DNA of 64,000 nucleotides from positions 124,001 through 188,000 of the forward strand of contig NZ_QYUR01000002.1 of NCBI RefSeq assembly GCF_003596405.1. Reading direction: 5' to 3'. Positions 1-8,016 of the stretch are shown here, piece after piece; positions within the stretch are counted from its first letter, which is position 1; every line of letters starts with the position of its first letter. The notes under the pieces are model-generated. The model did no database searches and was not told where the DNA came from. It saw nothing but the letters and a program-made list of their open reading frames with translations. Made by a program: the position numbers and the translations under genes. Origin of the DNA: Pseudomonas cavernicola. GTDB taxonomy: Bacteria; Pseudomonadota; Gammaproteobacteria; Pseudomonadales; Pseudomonadaceae.

Positions 1-923
1 ATTACTGGAACGGCGCGCCCAAACTGGCACGCCTGATCTTCGCCATCACCGCCGATCCCAACGTGCGCCAGCAAAAGCTGCAAGCCAATGATTGCCAGGT
101 CGCGCTCTACCCGCGGCCGACCGATATTCCGGCCCTGCGCAGCGATCCTGAACTCAAGGTGTTGGAGCTGGACTCGCTGCTGATTGCCTATGTCGCCCTG
201 AATACTCGGCATCCGCCACTGGACGATGTGCGTGTGCGCCAGGCGATCAATCTGGTTTTCGATAAAAACGTCTACCTGCGCGCGCAATTCGGCGAAGGCG
301 GCGCCAGCCCGGCGGTGGCGCCCTACCCGCCGACGCTGTGGGGCCACGACGCGAGCCTCAAAGGCTGGCCGCATAACCTTGAGCGCGCCCGCCAGTTGCT
401 CAAGGAGGCCGGTCAGCAAAACGGCTTCCACCTGTCGATCTGGACCCGCCCCGGTGGCGGGCCGACCAACCCCAATCCCGGTATCGGTGCGCAAATGCTG
501 CAGGCCGACCTGGCGAAAATCGGCATCACCGCGGATATCCGCGTGTACGAATGGGGCGAACTGATCAAACGGGCCAAGAACGGTGAACATGATCTGGTGT
601 TTATGGGCTGGGCCGGCGACAACGGCGACCCGGACAACTTCCTCACGCCTAACCTGTCCTGCGCCGCCGCAGCCTCCGGGGAAAACCAGGCCGGCTGGTG
701 CGATCCGCTCTTCGACGCGCTGATCCAGCAAGCCCGACAAACCCGCGAACAAGACCAGCGGGCTGCCCTCTATCGACAGGCACTGGCGATTTTCCATGAG
801 CAAGCGCCGTGGATTCCCTTGGCTCATCCCAAGCAATTCAGCGTACTGCGCCGCGATGTGTACGGTTTCGTCCAGAGCCCGATGGGCTCGAATAACTTTT
901 CCAAGGTGAAACGAGAACCCTAG
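1..923 (+). CDS. dppA: Peptide ABC transporter substrate-binding protein, C-terminal part (partial)
   Basis: This is the 3' end of a gene that begins before the window. The frame is open from base 3 and shows 306 residues. It resembles the C-terminal half of periplasmic solute-binding family 5 proteins (DppA/OppA), with a YWNG start, a RQAINLVFDK-type helix and the late AIFHEQAPWIPLAHP segment. Such proteins capture di- or oligopeptides in the periplasm and hand them to the membrane permeases. The dppBCDF-like genes follow on the same strand, which supports a peptide transporter. The stop codon TAG lies inside the first bases of a REP-type repeat. Family assignment is firm; substrate is inferred. 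Confidence 0.88.
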   Translation, partial: YWNGAPKLARLIFAITADPNVRQQKLQANDCQVALYPRPTDIPALRSDPELKVLELDSLLIAYVALNTRHPPLDDVRVRQAINLVFDKNVYLRAQFGEGGASPAVAPYPPTLWGHDASLKGWPHNLERARQLLKEAGQQNGFHLSIWTRPGGGPTNPNPGIGAQMLQADLAKIGITADIRVYEWGELIKRAKNGEHDLVFMGWAGDNGDPDNFLTPNLSCAAAASGENQAGWCDPLFDALIQQARQTREQDQRAALYRQALAIFHEQAPWIPLAHPKQFSVLRRDVYGFVQSPMGSNNFSKVKREP

Positions 924-1019
924 GGTGGATTAGCCGCGAAGCGGTGTAATCCACCGCACAGGTCATGGAATCGCCGTACCTCAACGAACAGCGGATTACG
1001 CTTCGCTAATCCGCCCTAC
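921..1019. repeat. REP pair (BIME-like), family A
   Basis: A hairpin with the core GGATTAGCCGCG..CGGTGTAATCC is followed about 35 bp later by an inverted partner ending CTAATCCGCCCTAC. The roughly 100 bp head-to-tail unit recurs at 7902-8003, 46480-46583 and 53639-53741. The unit overlaps the stop codon of the preceding gene. Confidence 0.8.
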
Positions 1020-1025
1020 ATGACT

Positions 1026-1096
1026 GTAGGAGCGGATTTATCCGCGAAGAGGGCGCCTCGGTAGCCCAAGCGCATCGCGGATAAATCCGCTCCTAC
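1026..1096. repeat. Inverted repeat, family D (short form)
   Basis: GTAGGAGCGGATTTATCCGC at the left end is matched by its complement at the right end, separated by about 30 bp. Longer relatives lie at 25055-25197 and 58762-58905. The repeat fills the gap before dppB. Confidence 0.85.
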
Positions 1097-1168
1097 ACAA
1101 GCATAACGAACCGGCCGGCCTATGCAGCCAGTCGAACAGATGAACCTGATGTGGAGTGCCGAAACGCC

Positions 1169-2179
1169 ATGCTGTCCTTTATTGCCCGCCGCCTGGGGCT
1201 ATTAATCCCCACCTTCTTCGGCATCACCTTGCTGACCTTCGCGCTGATTCGCCTGATCCCCGGCGACCCGGTGGAAGTGATGATGGGTGAACGCCGCGTC
1301 GACCCGGAAATGCACGCCCAGGCCTTGGAGCGCCTGGGCCTGAACAAACCCCTGTATGAACAGTACCTGAACTACATCGGCGATCTCGTCCAGGGGAATC
1401 TGGGCGAATCGCTGCGTACCCGCGAGAGCGTCTGGCACGAGTTCCTCACCTTGTTTCCAGCGACCCTGGAGCTGGCCATCGCCGCCCTGCTGTTCGCCGG
1501 CACGCTCGGCCTACTCGCCGGGGTGATCGCGGCGTTGAAGCGCGGCTCATTGTTCGACCATGGGGTGATGGGCATCTCCCTGGCCGGTTATTCCATGCCG
1601 ATATTCTGGTGGGGCCTGTTGCTGATCATGTTCTTCTCCGTCGGCCTCGGTTGGACGCCGGTCTCCGGGCGCGTCGACCTGCTGTATGACATCCAGCCGG
1701 TTACCGGTTTCATGTTGATCGACACCCTGCTCGGCGATGAAGAAGGTGCCTTTATGGACGCCCTACGACACCTGATCCTGCCGGCCATTGTGCTCGGCAC
1801 TATCCCATTGGCGGTGATCGCGCGGATGACTCGCTCGGCGATGCTCGAAGTGCTGCGCGAAGACTACGTGCGTACTGCGCGCGCCAAGGGCCTGTCGCCG
1901 GCCCGCGTGGTTTTCGTGCATGGCCTGCGTAATGCACTGATCCCGGTGCTGACGGTGTTCGGCCTGCAGGTCGGCACGCTGCTATCCGGTGCGGTGCTGA
2001 CTGAGACCATCTTCTCCTGGCCGGGCATCGGCAAATGGCTGATCGAGTCGATTGGCGCCCGCGATTATCCGGTGGTGCAGAACGGCATCCTGTTGATCGC
2101 CTGCCTAGTGATCCTGGTCAATTTCGTCGTAGACATCCTCTATGGCCTGGTCAATCCACGCATCCGTCATCAACGCTAA
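1169..2179 (+). CDS. dppB: Dipeptide ABC transporter permease DppB
   Basis: Inner-membrane permease of a peptide ABC transporter, 336 residues. It starts with the usual MLSFIARRLGLLIPTFFGIT-type first membrane helix and the GDPVEVMMG motif, and has a loop with EALARAKGL-like sequence (DYVRTARAKGL, about residue 235-245) that couples to the ATPase. I chose ATG 1169 because a GGAG lies upstream and the protein then begins like its family; a GTG at 1151 is less likely. It is separated from the binding-protein gene only by repeats, so the two may share a transcript. Confidence 0.93.
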   Translation: MLSFIARRLGLLIPTFFGITLLTFALIRLIPGDPVEVMMGERRVDPEMHAQALERLGLNKPLYEQYLNYIGDLVQGNLGESLRTRESVWHEFLTLFPATLELAIAALLFAGTLGLLAGVIAALKRGSLFDHGVMGISLAGYSMPIFWWGLLLIMFFSVGLGWTPVSGRVDLLYDIQPVTGFMLIDTLLGDEEGAFMDALRHLILPAIVLGTIPLAVIARMTRSAMLEVLREDYVRTARAKGLSPARVVFVHGLRNALIPVLTVFGLQVGTLLSGAVLTETIFSWPGIGKWLIESIGARDYPVVQNGILLIACLVILVNFVVDILYGLVNPRIRHQR

Positions 2180-2240
2180 GAAGCTGTTTCAAATTGTCTG
2201 CGCATCGACGATTTTGAAAACACCTTCTATGGAGGCAAGC

Positions 2241-3146
2241 ATGAATACCACTACTGCACTGGCCGACCCGAGCGCCCTCTACCCCTCGCCGCTGAAAGAA
2301 TTCTGGCAGGCCTTCGCGCGCAACAAAGGTGCGGTCGCCGGCCTGCTGTTCATGACCCTGATCCTGTTCTGCGCGCTGTTTGCGCCCTGGGTCGCGCCGC
2401 ACGATCCGAGCGAGCAGTTTCGGGATTTCCTGCTGACCCCGCCGTTCTGGCTGGAAGGCGGCAACGCGCAGTTCCTGCTGGGGACCGACGAGCTCGGCCG
2501 TGACCTGCTGTCGCGGCTGATCCACGGTTCGCGCCTGTCACTGCTGATCGGTTTGAGCTCGGTGCTGATGTCGCTGATTCCGGGGGTTTTTCTCGGCCTG
2601 ATCGGCGGTTTCTTCCCGCGCATCCTCGGTCCCGCGATCATGCGTGTGATGGACGTGATGCTGGCCCTGCCCTCGCTGCTGCTGGCGGTGGCGATTGTCG
2701 CCATCCTCGGCCCAGGGCTGATCAATACGGTGATCGCGATTGCTGTCGTGTCGCTGCCGTCATATGTGCGCCTGACCCGTGCCGCGGTGATGGGCGAACT
2801 GAACCGCGACTACGTTACCGCCGCGCGTCTGGCCGGTGCCGACTTGCCGCGCCTGATGTTCATCACCGTGCTGCCCAACTGCATGGCGCCACTGATCGTG
2901 CAGGCAACCCTGAGCTTTTCTTCGGCGATTCTGGATGCCGCCGCACTGGGTTTTCTCGGCCTCGGCGTACAGCCGCCAACCCCTGAGTGGGGCACCATGC
3001 TGGCCTCTGCGCGCGACTACATCGAGCGCGCCTGGTGGGTGGTCAGCCTGCCTGGCCTGACCATCCTGCTCAGTGTGCTGGCGATCAACCTGATGGGCGA
3101 CGGCTTGCGCGATGCGCTCGACCCGAAACTCAAGAATGCAGTCTGA
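2241..3146 (+). CDS. dppC: Dipeptide ABC transporter permease DppC
   Basis: Second inner-membrane permease, 301 residues, partner of DppB. An N-terminal helix (AVAGLLFMTLILFCALFAPW) precedes the periplasmic segment with FLLGTDELGRDLLSRLIHG, a hallmark of DppC/OppC proteins. The EAA-type coupling loop is DYVTAARLAGAD. ATG 2241 is preceded by a strong GGAGG at 2231-2235. The gap to dppB is 61 bp, and the gene belongs to the dpp operon. Confidence 0.94.
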   Translation: MNTTTALADPSALYPSPLKEFWQAFARNKGAVAGLLFMTLILFCALFAPWVAPHDPSEQFRDFLLTPPFWLEGGNAQFLLGTDELGRDLLSRLIHGSRLSLLIGLSSVLMSLIPGVFLGLIGGFFPRILGPAIMRVMDVMLALPSLLLAVAIVAILGPGLINTVIAIAVVSLPSYVRLTRAAVMGELNRDYVTAARLAGADLPRLMFITVLPNCMAPLIVQATLSFSSAILDAAALGFLGLGVQPPTPEWGTMLASARDYIERAWWVVSLPGLTILLSVLAINLMGDGLRDALDPKLKNAV

Positions 3147-3156
3147 GGAGTCCAAG

Positions 3157-3222
3157 GTGAGAAAAATCACTGACCCGCTCTATTTCATGGCGGTTTACGC
3201 CCCCAAGGAGCCCGCCGTATGA
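3157..3222 (+). CDS. Possible 21-residue small ORF coupled to dppD
   Basis: A GTG at 3157 has an AGGAG sequence 6 bp upstream and opens a 21-codon frame. Its TGA (3220-3222) overlaps the dppD start in an ATGA arrangement. The product would begin [10 protein letters not shown] and has no recognised domain. It could couple translation between dppC and dppD. I see only the start, ribosome site and overlap; expression is inferred, and chance is possible for so short a frame. Confidence 0.4.
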   Translation: MRKITDPLYFMAVYAPKEPAV

Positions 3223-4205
3223 GCCTCCTCGACATCCGTAATCTCAGCGTGCGCTTCGGCGACGCGAATGCAGTGCCAGTGGTCGACGGCCTCGATCTGT
3301 CCGTCGAGAAGGGCGAAGTGCTGGCCATCGTCGGCGAGTCCGGCTCCGGTAAATCGGTGACCATGCTGGCGCTGATGGGGTTGATCGACGCCCCCGGCAT
3401 CGTCAAGGCCGACGAACTCAGCTTCGATGGCACCGACATGCTCAAGCTGAAAGGTCGGCAACGTCGGCGCATCATCGGCAAAGACCTGGCCATGGTTTTC
3501 CAGGACCCGATGACAGCCCTCAACCCCAGCTACACCGTGGGTTTCCAGATCGAGGAAGTGATCCGTCAGCACCTCGGCCTGTCCGGCAAAGCCGCGCGCC
3601 AACGGGCACTGGAACTGCTTGAACGGGTCGAGATTCCCGGCGCTGCCAGCCGCCTGAACGCTTATCCGCACCAACTTTCCGGCGGTATGAGCCAGCGCGT
3701 GGCGATCGCCATGGCCATTGCCGGCGAGCCGAAACTGCTGATCGCCGACGAGCCGACTACCGCGCTGGACGTCACCATCCAGGCGCAAATCATGGACCTG
3801 CTGCTCGATCTGCAGCGCGACCGGAACATGGCCCTGGTGCTGATCACCCACGACCTCGCGGTGGTTGCGGAAACCGCCGACCGAGTCTGCGTGATGTATG
3901 CCGGTCAAGCGGTGGAGGTCGGCAAGGTGCCGGAGTTGTTCGATGCGCCGGCGCACCCGTACACCGAAGCCCTGCTGGCGGCGATCCCCGAGCACTGCCA
4001 GGGTGCCACGCGCCTGTCCACGCTGCCGGGCATCGTCCCCGGCCGTTACGACCGGCCGCACGGTTGCCTGCTTTCGCCGCGCTGCCCATATGCCCAAGAG
4101 CAATGCCGTGCACAACGTCCAAGCCTCGACCCGAGCGCTCTGGGAGCGGTGCGTTGCTTCTTTCCACTGAACCAGCTGCCATTGAATCAGGAGGTGACGC
4201 GATGA
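3219..4205 (+). CDS. dppD: Dipeptide ABC transporter ATP-binding protein DppD
   Basis: Cytoplasmic ATPase subunit, 328 residues. Walker A is GESGSGKS (about residue 38-45), the Q-loop region reads [12 protein letters not shown], the signature is LSGGMSQR, Walker B is [12 protein letters not shown] and the switch histidine is in LITHD. The C-terminal oligopeptide extension carries the cysteine cluster seen in this subfamily ([15 protein letters not shown]), which in relatives binds an iron-sulfur cluster. The start has AAGGAG upstream. It overlaps dppF by four bases. Confidence 0.95.
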   Translation: MSLLDIRNLSVRFGDANAVPVVDGLDLSVEKGEVLAIVGESGSGKSVTMLALMGLIDAPGIVKADELSFDGTDMLKLKGRQRRRIIGKDLAMVFQDPMTALNPSYTVGFQIEEVIRQHLGLSGKAARQRALELLERVEIPGAASRLNAYPHQLSGGMSQRVAIAMAIAGEPKLLIADEPTTALDVTIQAQIMDLLLDLQRDRNMALVLITHDLAVVAETADRVCVMYAGQAVEVGKVPELFDAPAHPYTEALLAAIPEHCQGATRLSTLPGIVPGRYDRPHGCLLSPRCPYAQEQCRAQRPSLDPSALGAVRCFFPLNQLPLNQEVTR

Positions 4206-5185
4206 GTGTCGTACTGACCGCCCGCGATCTCACCCGCCATTACGAGGTGTCCCGTGGTCTGTTCAAGGGCCACGCCACCGTGCGCGCCTTGAACGGGGTG
4301 TCCTTCGAGCTGGAAGCGGGCAAAACCCTGGCCGTGGTCGGCGAGTCCGGCTGCGGTAAATCCACCCTGGCCCGCGCCCTGACCTTGATCGAGGAGCCCT
4401 CTTCCGGCTCTCTTCAGATTGGCGGCCAGGAAGTCACCGGCGCCAGCAAGGCCGAGCGCAAGCAACTGCGTCGCGATGTGCAGATGGTCTTTCAAAGCCC
4501 CTACGCCTCGCTCAACCCACGGCAGAAGATCGGTGATCAACTGGCCGAGCCGCTGCTGATCAACACCTCGCTGTCGCGCAGCGAGCGGCGCGAGAAAGTC
4601 CAGGCGATGATGCAGCAAGTCGGTCTGCGCCCCGAGCATTACCAGCGCTACCCGCACATGTTCTCCGGCGGTCAGCGCCAGCGGATCGCCCTGGCGCGGG
4701 CGATGATGCTCAACCCGAAAGTGCTGGTGGCGGACGAACCGACTTCGGCACTGGACGTGTCGATCCAGGCCCAGGTGCTCAACCTGTTCATGGACCTGCA
4801 GGCCGAGTTCAATACCGCCTACGTGTTCATCTCGCACAACCTCGCGGTGGTGCGGCATGTCGCCGACCAGGTGCTGGTGATGTACCTCGGTCGCCCGGTG
4901 GAGATGGGCCCGAAAGAATTGATCTACAGCCGCCCGTTGCACCCCTATACCCAGGCGCTGCTCTCGGCCACGCCGACCATTCACCCGGACCCGCTGAAAC
5001 CGAAGATCAAGATCGTCGGCGAACTGCCCAACCCGCTCAATCCGCCTTCGGGCTGCGCGTTCCACAAGCGCTGCCCGTACGCCACCGAGCGTTGCCAGAC
5101 CGAGGAGCCGGCGCTACGTCTGCTGGATGCGCGGCAGGTGGCTTGCCACCACGCAGAGCGGATCAACGCGCTAGTCTTGCCGTAG
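4202..5185 (+). CDS. dppF: Dipeptide ABC transporter ATP-binding protein DppF
   Basis: Second ATPase of the transporter, 327 residues. It shows Walker A GESGCGKS, signature FSGGQRQR, Walker [13 protein letters not shown] and FISHN before the switch. The C-terminal cysteines ([15 protein letters not shown]) match the DppF/OppF extension. ATG 4202 is preceded by GGAGG and overlaps the end of dppD (ATGA), so translation is probably coupled. It closes the dppBCDF set. Confidence 0.95.
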   Translation: MSVVLTARDLTRHYEVSRGLFKGHATVRALNGVSFELEAGKTLAVVGESGCGKSTLARALTLIEEPSSGSLQIGGQEVTGASKAERKQLRRDVQMVFQSPYASLNPRQKIGDQLAEPLLINTSLSRSERREKVQAMMQQVGLRPEHYQRYPHMFSGGQRQRIALARAMMLNPKVLVADEPTSALDVSIQAQVLNLFMDLQAEFNTAYVFISHNLAVVRHVADQVLVMYLGRPVEMGPKELIYSRPLHPYTQALLSATPTIHPDPLKPKIKIVGELPNPLNPPSGCAFHKRCPYATERCQTEEPALRLLDARQVACHHAERINALVLP

Positions 5186-5451
5186 CCCCTCTCGGATTGC
5201 GCCGCGCTTTGCCTCCCCTCTCCCTAACCCTCTCCCCCAAGGGGCGAGGGAATGGAGTGTGCGGGCTGCAACTGGAGTGAATGGCACCAGCTGTAGGCTG
5301 GGTAGAGCCCTGCGGGCGAAACCCAGCTAAATCGCCGCACATGCTGGGTTTCGCTAACGCTCTACCCAGCCTACGGTCTGTTCGCTAAGGACTCCGCGTG
5401 GCGGCTATTCGCGAGCAGAGCTCGCTCCTACACAATCCCCGCCCACCCGTT
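5186..5451. repeat. Intergenic repeats (families G, B and GAGCAGAGCTC)
   Basis: No gene is visible. The gap holds a CCCTCTCCC..GGGGCGAGGG segment (about 5213-5251), a family B inverted repeat at 5293-5374 with ends GTAGGCTGGGTAGAGC and GCTCTACCCAGCCTAC, and a GCGAGCAGAGCTCGC segment near 5410 that recurs beside piuC. Confidence 0.75.
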
Positions 5452-6372
5452 TCAACGCCCAAAGAAACGATAAAAAACACGCAACTGCGCCTGCGCATCG
5501 CTCAGGCTGATCACGGTGAAACGCAGGTTCTGCTGCGCCGGGCATTGCGCCAGTCGGCCCAAATCCAGCGGATGCAGCCACCCGAGTAGCGGGTAACCGC
5601 CCATGGTCTGTCGGTCTGCCAGCAGCACAATCGGCTGACCATCCGGCGGCACCTGAATGGCGCCCGTCGCCACCCCCAGCGACCATTGCCGCGCCGGCAC
5701 GCTCAACGCCTGCCCCTGCAAGCGTGCACCCATGCGGTCGGACTGCGGGCTGAGCTGCCAGTGTTGGGCGAAGAAGGCTTGCAACTGGTCCTCAGCGAAA
5801 CTGGCCGCATCACCGCCTGTGATTACCCGCAACAGCGGTATCTGCCGGTGGTCCGGGATATAGGGCCAAGGCACGCTGGCCGGGCAAGACAACTGCGCCG
5901 GCGCACAGCTCAGGCAATCGCCAGCCAACAGCGCGCGTCCATCCGCGTGTACACCGCCCAACCCCTCGCGCACCTGACAGGCGACACTGCCCAGCACCGG
6001 TGGCGCGCTAAAGCCGCCGGCCACCGCCAGATAACCGCGCTGGCCGCTCCGGGCAAACCCCAGGCTCAAGCGCTGACCGGCCCGTAGCGGAAAACGCGAC
6101 CAGCCCGGTCGCACCTGCCCCTCCAGCTGTATCGGCAGATCGGCGCCGCAGACCGCAACCCAGGTATCCACCTGGCTTTCCAGCTCCACCCCACCGAGCG
6201 CGATCTCCAACAGCGGCGTGCCCCAAGCATTGCCCAGCAGCCGATTGGCCCACGCCGCCGCCTGCTGATCCAGCACACCGGCCGGGGAGACGCCAAGATG
6301 CTGCCAGCCGAAGCGCCCGGCATCCTGCAACAGGCTCAACGGGCCTGGCTTGATGACCTTGAGCCCCGTCAC
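5452..6372 (-). CDS. pxpC: 5-oxoprolinase subunit PxpC
   Basis: Member of the allophanate hydrolase subunit 2 / KipA family, 306 residues. With PxpA and PxpB it forms an ATP-dependent enzyme that opens 5-oxoproline to glutamate. Family features include the start LKVIKPGPLSLLQDAGRFG, GVSPAGVLDQQA and the late QTMGGYPLLG segment. The start is GTG at 6372, overlapping the pxpB stop as GTGA, so coupling is likely. Older annotations call it a urea-amidolyase-like protein. Confidence 0.92.
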   Translation of the reverse strand: MTGLKVIKPGPLSLLQDAGRFGWQHLGVSPAGVLDQQAAAWANRLLGNAWGTPLLEIALGGVELESQVDTWVAVCGADLPIQLEGQVRPGWSRFPLRAGQRLSLGFARSGQRGYLAVAGGFSAPPVLGSVACQVREGLGGVHADGRALLAGDCLSCAPAQLSCPASVPWPYIPDHRQIPLLRVITGGDAASFAEDQLQAFFAQHWQLSPQSDRMGARLQGQALSVPARQWSLGVATGAIQVPPDGQPIVLLADRQTMGGYPLLGWLHPLDLGRLAQCPAQQNLRFTVISLSDAQAQLRVFYRFFGR

Positions 6373-7046
6373 AACTCACCACCCTGGGCGAGGTAATTCT
6401 GCCGATCGATCGGTACAAAGCGCACCCGGTCGCCCAGTGCCAGCGGACACACCGGTGTCGCACGGGCGTCGAACAAGCGCCAAGGGCAACGGCCAATCAG
6501 GTGCCAGCCGCCTGGCGAGGCTTGCGGGTAGATCGCGGTTTGGCGTTCGGCAATCGCCAGGCTACCGGCTGGCACCTGCGTGCGAGGCGTGGCGCGACGC
6601 GGCAGCGCCAGGCGGGCGTCCAGCTCGCCGAGGTAAGCGAAGCCCGGGGCGAAACCGATGGCGCCGACCCGGTATTCGCCCGCGCTGTGCAACTCGATTA
6701 CCTCGGCCACGCTCAAACCGCAGGCGGCGGCCACGGACTCAAGGTCTTCAGCGACGTACCAGATCGGGATTTGCTGTAAGCGCCCGGCCTCGCTTGGCGG
6801 CGGCTCGGCCTGCCAGGCTTCCAGCAAGGGCGCCAGCTGCGCGGCCAATTGCAGGTGATCGGTACGCATGAGGTCGTAATGCAGCAGCAGGCTGGTCCAG
6901 CCGGGCACCAGGTCAATCAGCATCGGGCCTAGACGCTGACGGATACGCTCGGCCAGCAGGGCAATGCGCAGCGGTAAATCCGCATCCGGGGTTTCGGCCA
7001 GCACCAGCAGCAGCGCTTGTGCACCGGCCGGTTCGATTCGCATCAT
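6369..7046 (-). CDS. pxpB: 5-oxoprolinase subunit PxpB
   Basis: Member of the allophanate hydrolase subunit 1 / KipI family, 225 residues. The motif GFAPGFAYLGELD and the segment PRRATPRTQVPAGSLAIAE are typical. It works with PxpC in the 5-oxoproline ring-opening step. Two ATG codons in a row lie at 7044-7046 and 7041-7043; I give the first. Reading further upstream in this frame would run into the pxpA gene with no family likeness, so the longer frame is not real. It sits between pxpA and pxpC in one operon. Confidence 0.91.
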   Translation of the reverse strand: MMRIEPAGAQALLLVLAETPDADLPLRIALLAERIRQRLGPMLIDLVPGWTSLLLHYDLMRTDHLQLAAQLAPLLEAWQAEPPPSEAGRLQQIPIWYVAEDLESVAAACGLSVAEVIELHSAGEYRVGAIGFAPGFAYLGELDARLALPRRATPRTQVPAGSLAIAERQTAIYPQASPGGWHLIGRCPWRLFDARATPVCPLALGDRVRFVPIDRQNYLAQGGEL

Positions 7047-7053
7047 CGCCGGC

Positions 7054-7800
7054 TCATGCCGCGTCCAACATTGCGCGCAGACGCCGCAGCACGGCCAGTG
7101 ACTCGGCATTGTCGCCATGCACGCAGAGGCTGTCGGCGCGCAGCTGCAGCGGCGCACCATCCAGATCGGGGAACGGCTCAGCACGGGCAATCGCCAAGGC
7201 CTGTTGCAAGATCCGCTCGGGATCATGATGCACCGCAGCGGCCAGACGCCGTGGCGCCAGTTGGCCATCGGCCAGATAAGCGCGGTCGGCAAAGGCCTCG
7301 AACAACAGCGGCACCCCGACGGCCGCGGCCAAGCGCTGTTCGCGACGGTTATCGGCCAAGGCCAGCACCATCAGCGGCAAGCCCGGGCGAAAGGCGGCGC
7401 AGGCTTGCAGCACCGCAGCCAGTAACGCGTCGTTGCGCACCAGGTCGTTGTACAGCGCGCCATGCGGTTTGACGTAAGCCAACTGGGTACCGGCGGCGCG
7501 GCAAAAGGCCTCCAGTGCGCCGATCTGATACAGCACCATGGCCCGCACCTCCTCCGCCGAGCAGGCCATATGCCGGCGACCGAAACCGACCAGATCCGGG
7601 TAAGCCGGGTGCGCGCCAATCGCCACGCCGTGCTGCGCAGCGAGCGCCACGGTGCGCTGCATGGTCAACGGATCGGCGGCGTGGAAGCCACAGGCCAGGT
7701 TGGCCTGATCCACCAGCGGCATGGCGTGAGCATCGTCGCCCATGCTCCAGACGCCGAAGCTTTCACCCATATCGCAGTTCAGTAGGATTCGTTTGTTCAT
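7054..7800 (-). CDS. pxpA: 5-oxoprolinase subunit PxpA (LamB/YcsF family)
   Basis: First gene of the pxpABC operon, 248 residues. It begins [17 protein letters not shown], followed by [12 protein letters not shown] and [15 protein letters not shown], all conserved in the LamB/YcsF family. Together with PxpB and PxpC it converts 5-oxoproline, a damage product of glutamine, to glutamate. The neighbouring peptide transporter on the other strand may supply peptides that yield 5-oxoproline; that link is inference from position. Confidence 0.94.
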   Translation of the reverse strand: MNKRILLNCDMGESFGVWSMGDDAHAMPLVDQANLACGFHAADPLTMQRTVALAAQHGVAIGAHPAYPDLVGFGRRHMACSAEEVRAMVLYQIGALEAFCRAAGTQLAYVKPHGALYNDLVRNDALLAAVLQACAAFRPGLPLMVLALADNRREQRLAAAVGVPLLFEAFADRAYLADGQLAPRRLAAAVHHDPERILQQALAIARAEPFPDLDGAPLQLRADSLCVHGDNAESLAVLRRLRAMLDAA

Positions 7801-7877
7801 GGGCGCTAGCTTCCAGCGTCAAGCGGCGCGCTGCAAGCCCACCCTACAACGCATTTCACGGCAGCAGATTTCCGAAC

Positions 7878-8003
7878 GTAGGCTGGGTAGAGCATAGACC
7901 CGTAGGGTGGATTAGCCGCGCCGCGGCGTAATCCACCAGAGGCATTGCAAGGTGAAACCTGCGGCGGCAGTGTGGCGGATTACGCTGCGCTAATCCGCCC
8001 TAC
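7878..8003. repeat. Partial family B head and full family A REP pair
   Basis: A truncated family B end (GTAGGCTGGGTAGAGC, 7878-7893) is followed directly by a complete REP pair at 7902-8003 with cores GGATTAGCCGCG..CGTAATCC and the inverted GGATTACGCTGCGCTAATCC. The pair lies between pxpA and the end of the next minus-strand gene, whose stop is 14 bp away. No gene is visible in 7801-8016. Confidence 0.8.
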
Positions 8004-8016
8004 TTCGCCCTACGGC

